DNA of 64,000 nucleotides from Sphingobacteriales bacterium (GCA_016721245.1 JADKIQ010000025.1:372001-436000), one strand, 5' to 3'. Shown: positions 46,827 to 55,469, counted from the stretch's first letter. Numbers and translations are program-made. The notes: generated from the sequence alone by a model not told the origin.

Positions 46827-47819
46827 TTATTGAATTTGTTTTAGTGCTTTAAAAGATTCCAATGCTTTTCCGCTGTATAAACTCTGTTGTGCTATTCTAA
46901 CGGCAGCATGATATGAATTCTGTTCGTACAAAGAAATCGCCAAGGCTGCATTTGCAATGACTACATTATTCTGTGCAGGTGTACCTTTTCCTTTTAAAAT
47001 ATTCATAAAAAGTTTTGCATTAGCTGCAATGGTTTTTCCGCCGTATAATTCTTCCGGTTTTACCGGTTTAAAACTAAAACTGGAAGGTTCGTGTATCTGT
47101 ATATTTTTTTTAGTAAAAACTCTGGTATCGCCCGTCAGTGAAATTTCATCGTAGCCGTCTAAAGAATGTACAATGGCAAAATTTTCGGAGGTTGATTTTA
47201 AAACTTCCTTGTATAACTTTCCTACAAACTCACTGTGCACACCGATTACTTTTGTTTTAGGATTGCAGGGATTGACCAAAGGTCCCAATAAATTAAAAAT
47301 TGTTTTTACCTGTAATTGTTTGCGCACGTTTGCTACGTTTTTTATAGCCGGATGAAATAATGGTGCATGTAAAAAAGTAATATTGGATGCATCCAGCTGT
47401 TCATTAAGTTGTTGCTCTGTAGTGGCAAACTTAATTCCGTTGTATTCCAATACGTTCGATGCACCAGACACGGAGGAAAACCCGTAATTACCACTCTTGG
47501 TTACTTTAACGCCGGCACCAGCGCATACAAAAGCAGCCAGGGTGGAAATATTAAACGTATCTTTTCCGTCACCACCTGTACCAACAATATCTAAAGTATT
47601 TTTGTGTTTGAACTTAATGGGTGTTGCCATTTCCAGCATTGCCTTCCTGAAACCAGTCACTTCATCTACTGTAGGAATACGCATATTATAAACAGAAAGA
47701 AATGCTGCAACCTGTGCTTCATTCTGATTGCCGGATGCAATATCTTTCAGGGCAATAAATGCATGCTCCTGAGATAAGGATTTACCGGTGAACAGATATT
47801 GTAAAAGTGTTTTCATCAT
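46827..47819 (-). CDS. trpD: Anthranilate phosphoribosyltransferase
   Basis: 330 residues. PRPP-binding motif VGTGGDGKDTFNIST, then AGAGVKVTKSGNYGFSS and LLGPLVNPCNP, all typical of TrpD. It transfers phosphoribose to anthranilate. Start ATG at 47817-47819 (a second ATG follows directly). It lies 50 nt after trpG, the gap containing a TTCGTAATGACG word repeat. Confidence 0.95.
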   Translation of the reverse strand: MMKTLLQYLFTGKSLSQEHAFIALKDIASGNQNEAQVAAFLSVYNMRIPTVDEVTGFRKAMLEMATPIKFKHKNTLDIVGTGGDGKDTFNISTLAAFVCAGAGVKVTKSGNYGFSSVSGASNVLEYNGIKFATTEQQLNEQLDASNITFLHAPLFHPAIKNVANVRKQLQVKTIFNLLGPLVNPCNPKTKVIGVHSEFVGKLYKEVLKSTSENFAIVHSLDGYDEISLTGDTRVFTKKNIQIHEPSSFSFKPVKPEELYGGKTIAANAKLFMNILKGKGTPAQNNVVIANAALAISLYEQNSYHAAVRIAQQSLYSGKALESFKALKQIQ

Positions 47820-47840
47820 TGTATTTTTTATTCAACAGAT

Positions 47841-47863
47841 TCCTCACTACGTTCGTAATGACG
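47841..47863. repeat. Intergenic word repeat (CTCACTACGTTCGTAATGACG type)
   Basis: A sequence of the CACTACGTTCGTAATGACG kind, found here between trpG and trpD; similar in style to TTCGCTCAGAATGACA at 49931-49953. Confidence 0.4.
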
Positions 47864-47869
47864 ATTATT

Positions 47870-48142
47870 TCAGCATTTAAACAACCAGTTTTCAATTAAT
47901 ATTATTCCCTGTGGAGTCATGACACTTTCCGGATGAAACTGCACACCCCGAACATTATACGTTTCATGTTTGATGGCTTGTACAATATTGTCATCATCTA
48001 CCGCAGTTACCACCAAAGGAGTCTGTACATTTTTTATTGCCCAGGAATGGTAACGACCGCTTTGAAATTCGGAATCTATTCCATCAAACAAAATATCCTT
48101 TTCAATTACTTTAGTGTTTTTTGATTTTCCGTGAATGACATT
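47870..48142 (-). CDS. trpG: Anthranilate synthase component II, C-terminal part (after in-frame TGA)
   Basis: Continuation of trpG in the same frame directly after the TGA at 48143-48145: NVIHGKSKNTKVIEKD then SGRYHSWAIKN and the glutaminase triad residues His and Glu in VQFHPESV. Taken with the upstream part the gene has 187 codons, the normal TrpG length. On its own, translation could start only at the TTG near 48091. Without readthrough or correction the glutaminase triad is split. Confidence 0.75.
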   Translation of the reverse strand, partial: NVIHGKSKNTKVIEKDILFDGIDSEFQSGRYHSWAIKNVQTPLVVTAVDDDNIVQAIKHETYNVRGVQFHPESVMTPQGIILIENWLFKC

Positions 48143-48433
48143 TCAGACATTATACAATTCAGCACCAAACACCTGACCGATAGCCTGATGCCCCAGACAT
48201 ACACCTAAAATCGATTTAACGGGTGCATATTTTTTTATGACATCTAATAAAATGCCTGCTTCTTCTGGTATTCCCGGCCCGGGTGACAATAGAATTTTAT
48301 CGTACTGACCGACATCATCCAGAGAAATTTTATCATTACGAAACACCTCACACTGCACATTAAATGATTCAATATAATGAACCAGGTTGTATGTGAATGA
48401 ATCGTAATTATCGGGTACTAAAATTTTTTTCAT
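48143..48433 (-). CDS. trpG: Anthranilate synthase component II, N-terminal part (ends at in-frame TGA)
   Basis: 96 codons: ILVPDNYDSFTYNLVHYIE, ILLSPGPGIPEEAG and the nucleophile Cys79 in LGVCLGHQAIGQVFGAE, then ELYNV and a TGA. In TrpG this position normally holds Ser (LYNLSEVLHG type), and TCA to TGA is a single change. The reading frame continues without shift on the other side. TGA is used as a genuine stop elsewhere in the window (ung, for example), so this is a nonsense mutation or a base error. Confidence 0.8.
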   Translation of the reverse strand: MKKILVPDNYDSFTYNLVHYIESFNVQCEVFRNDKISLDDVGQYDKILLSPGPGIPEEAGILLDVIKKYAPVKSILGVCLGHQAIGQVFGAELYNV

Positions 48434-48451
48434 GTTATTATATTTTAAAAA

Positions 48452-48479
48452 ACCACTGAGACACTAAGTTCACAAAGAG
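48452..48479. repeat. Intergenic word repeat (CACTGAGACACTAAGTTCACAAAG type)
   Basis: Fills most of the 46-nt trpE-trpG gap; a related tract (CACACTAAGTTTTTCGCAAAG type) occupies the hisG-hisD gap at 60488-60525. Confidence 0.4.
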
Positions 48480-49907
48480 TTACAATGTATTTGCCAGCTC
48501 AATGGCTTTATTTAAAGCTGCCAATTTATTTTCTACTTCCTGTAATTCGCTTTCCGGCACGGAATCGGCAACAACGCCTGCCCCTGCCTGAAATGTCAAT
48601 GTATTATCTTTACTCATAAAACTTCGAATCATGATGGCATGATTAAAATCTCCGTTAAAATTTAAGTGCCCTATACAGCCACCGTAAAAACCACGACTTG
48701 TATTTTCAAACTGATCTATCAGCTGCATGGCCTTATATTTAGGTGCACCGCTTAAGGTACCTGCCGGAAAGGTATCTCCCACTATCTTTATTTTATTATC
48801 CGTACTTTCTATTTCTGCAGTAACTTTCGAAACAAGATGAATGACGTGTGAATAATATTGCACTTCGCGATACACCTCCACTTTTGTATTTTTTCCTCCA
48901 CGCGATAAATCATTGCGGGCTAAATCCACCAGCATAATGTGTTCTGCATTTTCTTTCGGGTCATCAGATAATTTTTGTGTGAGCGCTGCATCTTTTGCGT
49001 CATCGCCTGTTCTTCTAAAAGTGCCGGCAATTGGATGAATAGTGACTTTATTATTTTTTATGATCAATTGTGATTCCGGTGATGAGCCCATTAATCTAAA
49101 GCCATCGAAATCAAAATAAAAACAATAAGGTGATGGATTTACGGAACGTAAGGCACGATAGACATTAAAATCATCGCCACGATATTTTTGCTGAAACTGA
49201 CGGGATAGCACAATCTGAAAAACATCGCCTCTGTAGCAAGATTGTTTTCCTTTGTTCACCATTTCCAGATATTCTGTATCCGTAAGATTCGACGTTTTTT
49301 CGGCATCTGATGAAAAATTATCGAGTTGTAATGGTTTGAATTTTATGATACTTTCAATTTCATCTAAGGTAGTTGGGTCATTTTCACAACCATCCACATT
49401 ATTTTTTACAATAAATAACTCGTGATTAAAATGATTGAAGGCAATGATATATTGATAACAAAAATATTGTGCAACGGGTATTCTCGACAAGCTCGAATTG
49501 ACATTGCTTTTTAATTGTATATCTTCAAAATATTGTACAACATCATATGTCATGTAGCCGAATAAACCGTTTGTAATAATGTTGAGTTTTGAATGTTGAA
49601 TGTTGAATGACTCAATAAACGAATTTACACATTCCGTTAGTTTGTTTTCATTTAAACTAATTTTATTTTCTGAATTATCAGGATAATTGGCGATGAAGTT
49701 ATCGGCTTCAACTTTGAAGCCAGCGATTGGTTGAAAGCAGATATAAGAAAAGTTATGTTCATCGCCGTGATAATCAGAACTTTCTAAGAGGATACAATTT
49801 TTGAATTTTGCACGCAGACGCAGGTAAATACTTACTGGCGTGAGCATATCGGAAATTATTTTTTTGTGTGATGTGTTAAAGTTGTATTTCATTTTCTTAT
49901 TCAACAT
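48480..49907 (-). CDS. trpE: Anthranilate synthase component I
   Basis: 475 residues. N-terminal lid domain with the feedback-inhibition element LLESSDYHGDEHNFS (Trp-binding LLES type), then the chorismate domain: QIVLSRQF, FDGFRLMGSSPESQL, IHPIAGTFRRTG, EHIMLVDLARNDL, GTLSGAPKYKAM, and GCIGHLNFNG. With TrpG it makes anthranilate from chorismate. Odd: about residues 100-115 (FNIQHSKLNI) and about 137-142 (SSLSRIP) are encoded by intergenic-type word repeats (49581-49609 and 49481-49497). Expression is controlled by the leader attenuator upstream. A second ATG is at 49892. Confidence 0.95.
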   Translation of the reverse strand: MLNKKMKYNFNTSHKKIISDMLTPVSIYLRLRAKFKNCILLESSDYHGDEHNFSYICFQPIAGFKVEADNFIANYPDNSENKISLNENKLTECVNSFIESFNIQHSKLNIITNGLFGYMTYDVVQYFEDIQLKSNVNSSLSRIPVAQYFCYQYIIAFNHFNHELFIVKNNVDGCENDPTTLDEIESIIKFKPLQLDNFSSDAEKTSNLTDTEYLEMVNKGKQSCYRGDVFQIVLSRQFQQKYRGDDFNVYRALRSVNPSPYCFYFDFDGFRLMGSSPESQLIIKNNKVTIHPIAGTFRRTGDDAKDAALTQKLSDDPKENAEHIMLVDLARNDLSRGGKNTKVEVYREVQYYSHVIHLVSKVTAEIESTDNKIKIVGDTFPAGTLSGAPKYKAMQLIDQFENTSRGFYGGCIGHLNFNGDFNHAIMIRSFMSKDNTLTFQAGAGVVADSVPESELQEVENKLAALNKAIELANTL

Positions 49908-49930
49908 TATTTAAAAAAAATCAAAAAAAT

Positions 49931-49953
49931 CTTAGCTTCGCTCAGAATGACAA
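49931..49953. repeat. Intergenic word repeat between attenuator and trpE
   Basis: AGCTTCGCTCAGAATGACAA-type sequence, a style of interspersed repeat recurring in intergenic DNA of this window. Confidence 0.35.
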
Positions 49954-49960
49954 TTGGTGC

Positions 49961-49990
49961 AAAAAAAAAGCCCGCTTTTTACGGCGAGCT
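49961..49990 (-). terminator. trp attenuator terminator
   Basis: On the minus strand AGCTCGC (49990-49984) pairs with GCGGGCT (49975-49969), 7 bp with one G-T, loop CGTAAAAA, followed by a run of eight or nine T. It stands between the leader peptide and trpE and competes with the antiterminator. Confidence 0.85.
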
Positions 49991-50026
49991 AATATAATAC
50001 ATTTGGTTATAGAATTAGTACACGCC
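49983..50026 (-). promoter_or_regulatory. trp antiterminator
   Basis: GGCG (50026-50023, overlapping the leader stop codon) pairs with CGCC (49986-49983), and CTAAT (50018-50014) with ATTAG (49993-49989). The structure uses the whole 5' arm of the terminator, so the two are mutually exclusive. A ribosome at the leader stop codon would cover GGCG. Confidence 0.65.
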
Positions 50027-50070
50027 TATTGTCGTTTACCGTTCCACCACCAAAATTTACCTGTTGTCAT
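50026..50070 (-). CDS. trpL: trp operon leader peptide
   Basis: 14-codon ORF MTTGKFWWWNGKRQ with three tandem TGG codons (50052-50044) and a TAG stop. It lies between an exact promoter match and the attenuator terminator of trpE. When charged tRNA-Trp is scarce, a ribosome stalled on the Trp codons leaves the GGCG segment free and the antiterminator forms; when Trp is ample the ribosome reaches the stop and the terminator forms. The ATG lies only 4 nt after the -7 box, so the mRNA is probably leaderless. Confidence 0.88.
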   Translation of the reverse strand: MTTGKFWWWNGKRQ

Positions 50071-50074
50071 ACTG

Positions 50075-50105
50075 CAAATATATACATTGAATTTTAAAAA
50101 GCAAA
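50075..50105 (-). promoter_or_regulatory. trp operon promoter
   Basis: TTTG (50105-50102), 19-bp spacer, TATATTTG (50082-50075): exact match to the Bacteroidota -33/-7 promoter. It borders the stop codon of the YG-repeat gene upstream. Confidence 0.8.
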
Positions 50106-50106
50106 T

Positions 50107-53100
50107 TTATTTCTCTTTTTTAGCTTCTAATCCAATTCCAAGCAGTTGATTAATTTTTGCCATTTGTTCTTTTAAATCATTGTATTGTTTTTCTTTTTCT
50201 GTCATTGCTTGTTTTAATTCTTCCACACTTTGATTATCTGCTTTAAGTTTTTCTATGGAAGCAGTTTGTTCATCAATTATTTTTTGTTGTTCCTGGATGG
50301 CTTTTACTAAGACAGGAATTACTCCTTGATAATTCATTAACAAGGTATTCATACTATCCTTAGATTCCATAACCAATTCCGGCAAAATCTCCCGAATTTC
50401 CTGTGCAATGAATCCTAAGTCTTTGCGGTCGTTATCTTTCCAGGTATAATTTACAGGTCGGAGTTTCATGATTTCTTTTAAACCGTACGCTGTAGTTTTC
50501 ACCTCTTTTTTAAGACGAATATCAGAACCGTTGAACGCATTACGTTGTACCCATGCATCGCTCCAACGTAAGGCAGATGTGCCTAAATCATAGGTATTGT
50601 TGGTCTGCGGTATTACGTTACCAACCATCAATAAATCACCTAACGCAATTCTGACATCGCCGTTAAAATAACCTGCATAGCTACCTGCTTTTGTAACATT
50701 GGAGTAGATACCATATTGTGTACCGCCTGCAGCAACTGAAATAAATGCTCTGTATCCGTATTTATTACCCGTGCCTGTCGCACCTGCGCTGATATCTGTA
50801 TACGAACCGTACATATCTCCGTTGCCGGTTACGTCTATATCATTTCTGGTGCCATATATGTCTCCGTTACTGGTGCCGGAAAATGTATTTTGAGTACCAT
50901 AGCGAATTCCTGTGCCGGTATTACTTAATATATTTAATACACCATATTGCAATCCGTTGGAAGCACCTACGATTGAATCTAATACTCCCGTATGCCTGGC
51001 ATTCCCGGTATTAGATATTATATTCTGTGTTCCTGTTTGAATACCAGACCCCGTACTGCTTAATTCGTTATATGTTCCAGTATGCGCACCTGTTCCTGTG
51101 TTAGAGATGGTGTTGTAAGTACCGTATTGTAAACCATTTCCGGCACTGCGTATACTATCATATAAACCATAATGAACACCGTCCCCTGTATTTGCTATAA
51201 CTGTTTTTACGCCATACATCAAACCATCTCCATTGCCATTTATTTGATTATCGACACCAGTTGATGCAGCAGAACCATTGTCAATACCCACAATATTATT
51301 TACAGCTGTCATTGCAACAGAAGGTGAATTGCTGATACTATTTAAATAATTATAAACACCATATCTTGGGAAAAAAGCATTAGCGGTTGTAGAAACCACC
51401 TGAACATCATTTACAACACCTCTGTCTTGAGTAGAATCTCCACCGATAACTTGATTATACGTTCCTGCACGAAATCCCCTTTTTGAAACATTGATAGTGG
51501 TATATACACCATACTTATCCCCTATACCGCTATTAAATACCGAATTGTACATTCCATAAAAATCTGCACTATCTGAATTATTATAATTATTGTATGCACC
51601 ATATTTATTTAGCGCTCTGCTATTAAAAGAATTAAATAAACCAAAATTATTTGATGTGTTAACCGAACTGAAATTATTGAATACTGCATATTGAGGCCCT
51701 TTTGAAGATACATCGAACACATTATTCACGCCTATTTTAAGACCGGTTCCTGTTCCTGAAAATGTATTGAATAATGCGTTTTCTGGACCAGTATTAGAGT
51801 TGGACATGTAGTTTCTTATAGCGTTAGATGTTAAGATGCCATTATAACTGTTTTGAATCTGAATTGCATTTGTATCAGTAGTACTTGTTTTAATTGTTAA
51901 AGGAGAATTTGCGGCAGTAGTACCAATTCCAACATTATTTGTTAACGTAGTTGGATACAAAGAGTCATTTACGCTGATCCAGTATCCTGTTAAATTCGCA
52001 GGATCCGTCCATGATGCATTACCACTTCCGTCTGTTACTATTACCTGCCCGTTGGTACCACGTGCTAAAGGTAAAATATAATTATTTGCAATGGTTCTGC
52101 CTATAGAAACTCTTCCAAGCAAATATGCTGCGTACGAACTTGATTTGTTTACATTTGCATATAAGCCGTAATGAACGCCTGCTGAATTACTATCGATAGT
52201 AGCATAATACGCATATTTTGTTCCATTGCCACTACCATTTATATCTATATAACTACCGTATTGAGTACCTGTACCACTGCCAGATAAATCATTACGGATT
52301 CCATAATTTGAATTAGCTGATTTACTTCTGATAATACTGTAAACTCCATACTTCTGACCGGTACCGAAAGAATCTAATTCATTATAGAGACCATAATGTG
52401 TTCCTGTTCCTGAATTAGTTATGTAATTATTTACTCCATAAAAGTCTCCACTACCTGTTCCTTCTAACCTGCTGTACATACCTGAGTGATTGCCATTCCC
52501 ATTATTCACATTTTCATTGTAAATTCCATATAATGCTGCATTTCCTAAACCGCCATAACTATTACGCATGCCATAATTTGAACCTACTCCATTTTCTATC
52601 AAGGAATTATATACCCCTGTTTGCTGGCTGATACCTGTACCTGTGTGAGTCATGGAATTGTATATAGCACTCGTATTACCTGCTGCCGAACTGTTAATAG
52701 TATTATTCATTACATAACCGAAAGCACCGCTAAATGTAGTATTGGTTGCAATAGTAGAATTATTTGTTGTATTTGCTATATCTAAAGATGCATTACCAAT
52801 AGTATTTTTTCCGATAGCTACATCGCCTATATGGAACATAGAATCAGTAATGGCATTTGGTGCTGTGGTGGTTCCTACTTCATACCAATCGTGGTCTATT
52901 GGGGTAACGGCTGAAGCATTTTGCCAGGAAACTTTACCTAAAGCATCTGTTACTAAAATCTGATTATTAGTTCCTCGTGTAGTTGGAAATATATAGTTGT
53001 TCGTGTAATCCATTCCAACAGATAGTTTTCCTCTGAAGAAACCTGCGTAATCATTCGCTGTATCTAATGCTGACGAGAATACACCATAGTTTTTACCTCC

Positions 53101-54579
53101 TGCTAATGTTGGAATCGTATCATAAGAAGCATATTTGGAACTTGTACCGGTATTACTGATACTGGTATAATTACCATAAAATAGAGCATTACCAATACCA
53201 GAAAATGTATTTCTTACACCCAATTTATTTCCAATACCTGTACCTGTAAAATCATTATCTACAGCAACATGCTCACCGTCATTATTATTATTCATATCAT
53301 TTGCGACAGCGGTTAAAAAACCAGTATAGCTACTGACAGTTTGAAACCAGTTACGCACCCCAGTTATATTTGTACCTGTAGAGGAAGTACTGGCAAATGT
53401 ATTGTATACAGCAAACAAGTTTGACGTACCATTCACTTCTAAACGGTTATCGATTGCAGTATTTGCGCCCGGAGAACTATTTGTTCCCTGTAACAAATTA
53501 TGGATTCCGGTTTTATTTTGATTGGAGTTCATTGTATTTTTTATACCATAACGCTGAGAGACTGATGCTGGCGTATATGTATTGTTTAATTCTAATGAAC
53601 TCGTATTGGATGTATTTTCGATATCTAATGAAGCATCACCAATTGTACTTTTACCTATAGCCACATCACCTGTATGAAACATTGTATCTGAGATAGCGTC
53701 AGGTGCTGTTGTAGTTCCAACTTCGAACCAATCAGCATCTTGTGATGCAACAGCAGCAGCATTTTGCCAGCTTACTTTACCTGTATTATCCGTTACCATA
53801 ATTTGATTGTTGGTGCCGCGTGTAGTTGGAAAAACATAATTATTGGTATAATCCATACCAACAGAAAGTTTACCACGAAAGAAGCCTGCAAAATCATTTA
53901 AGGTATCTAGAGCTGAGGAGAAAACACCGTAGTTGTTGCCGCCAGATGATGAAAGAATAGTATCATAAGAAGCATATTTATTTCCAGAACCAGTTCCTGA
54001 TATCCTGTTAAATATTCCATAATGTATTCCGTTTCCTGTATTAGAAATAGAGGAAAATATACCATATTGGTTTGCTGAACCTATACCGGCAATTTGATTT
54101 GCTGTACCATAACTCTCTGCAGCTCCAGAATTATTGATAACATTTCTGGTTCCTATTTTTTGATTTGTTCCGGAACCTGCACCTGATAAAAAATTAAAAG
54201 TTCCGTAATGAAATCCAGAACCAGTATTATCAATTACATTATAAGTACCTGTTTGCTCACCTGTACCACTACCACTTAAAATGCTTTGAGTTCCATAATG
54301 AGTTGAATTTCCTGAATTATTAATTGTGGTATAATTTCCAAATTGCTGCCCTGTACCTGTACCTGTTAATTCTGTATATTTTCCGTATTGTGCGCCTGTA
54401 CCAACAGTTGCTAATGAATCGTATGTACCATATTTTGAACCTGTGCTGCTACCTATAAATATATTTTTTGTGCCGTATGCTTCACCTTGTAACATATCAA
54501 TTTTAGTGTATGAACCAAATCCATAATCTGCAAAAGCAGCTATAGCATTATAAGTTCCATAAGATGTACCACCACCCAA
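50107..54579 (-). CDS. Giant YG-repeat protein with S74 chaperone tail (main fragment)
   Basis: 1490 codons, the bulk of a roughly 1790-residue protein split by three single-base shifts (near 54586, 54716 and 55060). Most of it is a tandem repeat of 14-16 residues, pattern YGxYNxIxNTGxGxH, predicted to fold as a beta-solenoid; it is interrupted by modules of the type TTRGTNNQIMVTDxxGKVSWQN and WYEVGTTTAPNAI. The C-terminal domain NAFNGSDIRLKKEVKTTAYG is a Peptidase_S74 intramolecular chaperone with the Ser/Lys catalytic pair in GSDIRLKK, followed by LGFIAQEIREILPELV and a coiled coil (about 1410-1490). Likely a trimeric fibre whose tail may cleave itself off. Surface role inferred. Confidence 0.75.
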   Translation of the reverse strand: MGGGTSYGTYNAIAAFADYGFGSYTKIDMLQGEAYGTKNIFIGSSTGSKYGTYDSLATVGTGAQYGKYTELTGTGTGQQFGNYTTINNSGNSTHYGTQSILSGSGTGEQTGTYNVIDNTGSGFHYGTFNFLSGAGSGTNQKIGTRNVINNSGAAESYGTANQIAGIGSANQYGIFSSISNTGNGIHYGIFNRISGTGSGNKYASYDTILSSSGGNNYGVFSSALDTLNDFAGFFRGKLSVGMDYTNNYVFPTTRGTNNQIMVTDNTGKVSWQNAAAVASQDADWFEVGTTTAPDAISDTMFHTGDVAIGKSTIGDASLDIENTSNTSSLELNNTYTPASVSQRYGIKNTMNSNQNKTGIHNLLQGTNSSPGANTAIDNRLEVNGTSNLFAVYNTFASTSSTGTNITGVRNWFQTVSSYTGFLTAVANDMNNNNDGEHVAVDNDFTGTGIGNKLGVRNTFSGIGNALFYGNYTSISNTGTSSKYASYDTIPTLAGGKNYGVFSSALDTANDYAGFFRGKLSVGMDYTNNYIFPTTRGTNNQILVTDALGKVSWQNASAVTPIDHDWYEVGTTTAPNAITDSMFHIGDVAIGKNTIGNASLDIANTTNNSTIATNTTFSGAFGYVMNNTINSSAAGNTSAIYNSMTHTGTGISQQTGVYNSLIENGVGSNYGMRNSYGGLGNAALYGIYNENVNNGNGNHSGMYSRLEGTGSGDFYGVNNYITNSGTGTHYGLYNELDSFGTGQKYGVYSIIRSKSANSNYGIRNDLSGSGTGTQYGSYIDINGSGNGTKYAYYATIDSNSAGVHYGLYANVNKSSSYAAYLLGRVSIGRTIANNYILPLARGTNGQVIVTDGSGNASWTDPANLTGYWISVNDSLYPTTLTNNVGIGTTAANSPLTIKTSTTDTNAIQIQNSYNGILTSNAIRNYMSNSNTGPENALFNTFSGTGTGLKIGVNNVFDVSSKGPQYAVFNNFSSVNTSNNFGLFNSFNSRALNKYGAYNNYNNSDSADFYGMYNSVFNSGIGDKYGVYTTINVSKRGFRAGTYNQVIGGDSTQDRGVVNDVQVVSTTANAFFPRYGVYNYLNSISNSPSVAMTAVNNIVGIDNGSAASTGVDNQINGNGDGLMYGVKTVIANTGDGVHYGLYDSIRSAGNGLQYGTYNTISNTGTGAHTGTYNELSSTGSGIQTGTQNIISNTGNARHTGVLDSIVGASNGLQYGVLNILSNTGTGIRYGTQNTFSGTSNGDIYGTRNDIDVTGNGDMYGSYTDISAGATGTGNKYGYRAFISVAAGGTQYGIYSNVTKAGSYAGYFNGDVRIALGDLLMVGNVIPQTNNTYDLGTSALRWSDAWVQRNAFNGSDIRLKKEVKTTAYGLKEIMKLRPVNYTWKDNDRKDLGFIAQEIREILPELVMESKDSMNTLLMNYQGVIPVLVKAIQEQQKIIDEQTASIEKLKADNQSVEELKQAMTEKEKQYNDLKEQMAKINQLLGIGLEAKKEK

Positions 54580-54705
54580 ACCTAGAAATTCTCTGTACCA
54601 ATTTTTAAATTTCCTCGTAATAGAAAATTTGATGTCCCATATTTGTTATTACCATTACCAAACACCATATTATTTCTTGTACCATATAACGCTCCTGTTC
54701 CTGAA

Positions 54706-54963
54706 CTATTCGTCATTTCCAGTAAATGTTCCGTATTGTACGTTTGCGGCACCACCTTCACCTAAGATTGAATTATGTGTTCCGTAAATAGGACCAGCTC
54801 CGTATAAAATATTTCTTACACCGTAATGCGTACCTGTACCTAGATAAGTATTTATATCCATATTGGTAAATACACCAGCAAGAATTCCATTTCCTGTTGT
54901 AGTAAAGTTAGTTCTTATACCAAAAGCATTTGTGTTAGAAGCATTATTCATATTTGCAAGCAC
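54706..54963 (-). CDS. YG-repeat protein, second fragment
   Basis: Repeat-containing segment (FGIRTNFTTTGNGILAGVF, THYGVRNILYGAG) in a different frame from the parts before and after it. It reads continuously from the first fragment if one A is added at the A5 run near 55060, and into MTNSSGTGALYGTRN if one A is removed near 54716. A further T near 54587 would join it to the main fragment. Not an independent gene. Confidence 0.6.
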   Translation of the reverse strand: MLANMNNASNTNAFGIRTNFTTTGNGILAGVFTNMDINTYLGTGTHYGVRNILYGAGPIYGTHNSILGEGGAANVQYGTFTGNDE

Positions 54964-55034
54964 GCCATAATTATTTATCTGCGTTGCTGTGTTGGTTAAT
55001 TCAATGGATGATGCGTTAGTTGTATTTGCAATGT

Positions 55035-55469
55035 CTAAAGAGGCATCACCGATGGTATTTTTCCGATGGCCACATCACCAGTATGAAACATGGAATCGGT
55101 GATGGCATTTGGTGCTGTGGTAGTACCAACTTCATACCAGTCGTGGTCGATATCTAAGTTGGATTGAAAGCGAATCCACAAGGTACCATTCCAGAAATAA
55201 AAACCCGGTGTTACATCGTTTATGGTTGCCGTATTATACACCAACAACGATGTAATGATACTTGCTCCGATTGGTGCATTACTCGTGGTTTGTGTGAGTG
55301 CAACACGTGGAATTAAGAATCCTTTGTCTGTTGATGAAACATCCAGTATTGCCGATGCGTTGGGTGCTGCACCTGTTGCGTTAATGCCTACGTTTTGTGC
55401 ATGTGCAACTGTAAAAAAAACAGTTAACAATAGTAAAAACAGAAATTTAGGTTGTATGAATTTAATCAT
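55035..55469 (-). CDS. YG-repeat protein, N-terminal fragment
   Basis: Starts with a signal peptide (cleavage after FTVAHA, before QNVGINATG) and the segment NVGINATGAAPNASAILDVSS plus GFLIPRVALTQT, the standard N-terminus of tail-fibre-domain proteins in Bacteroidota. The last residues (GKIPSVMPL) are out of frame: parallel copies of the same module at 52.8 kb have six A where this one has five (GGAAAAATACC). The true protein continues into the fragments downstream. No T9SS domain is seen, so another export route is likely. Confidence 0.7.
   Translation of the reverse strand: MIKFIQPKFLFLLLLTVFFTVAHAQNVGINATGAAPNASAILDVSSTDKGFLIPRVALTQTTSNAPIGASIITSLLVYNTATINDVTPGFYFWNGTLWIRFQSNLDIDHDWYEVGTTTAPNAITDSMFHTGDVAIGKIPSVMPL

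Noticed and set aside
48143..48145. UGA recoded as an amino acid in this organism
   Set aside because: TGA ends other intact genes in the window (ung at 23084, the first GT-C gene at 9767), and no other gene shows internal TGA.
50107..54963. CRISPR array or DNA satellite
   Set aside because: The repeats are conserved at protein level with variable nucleotides and no spacer/repeat boundaries; they encode YGxYN units.
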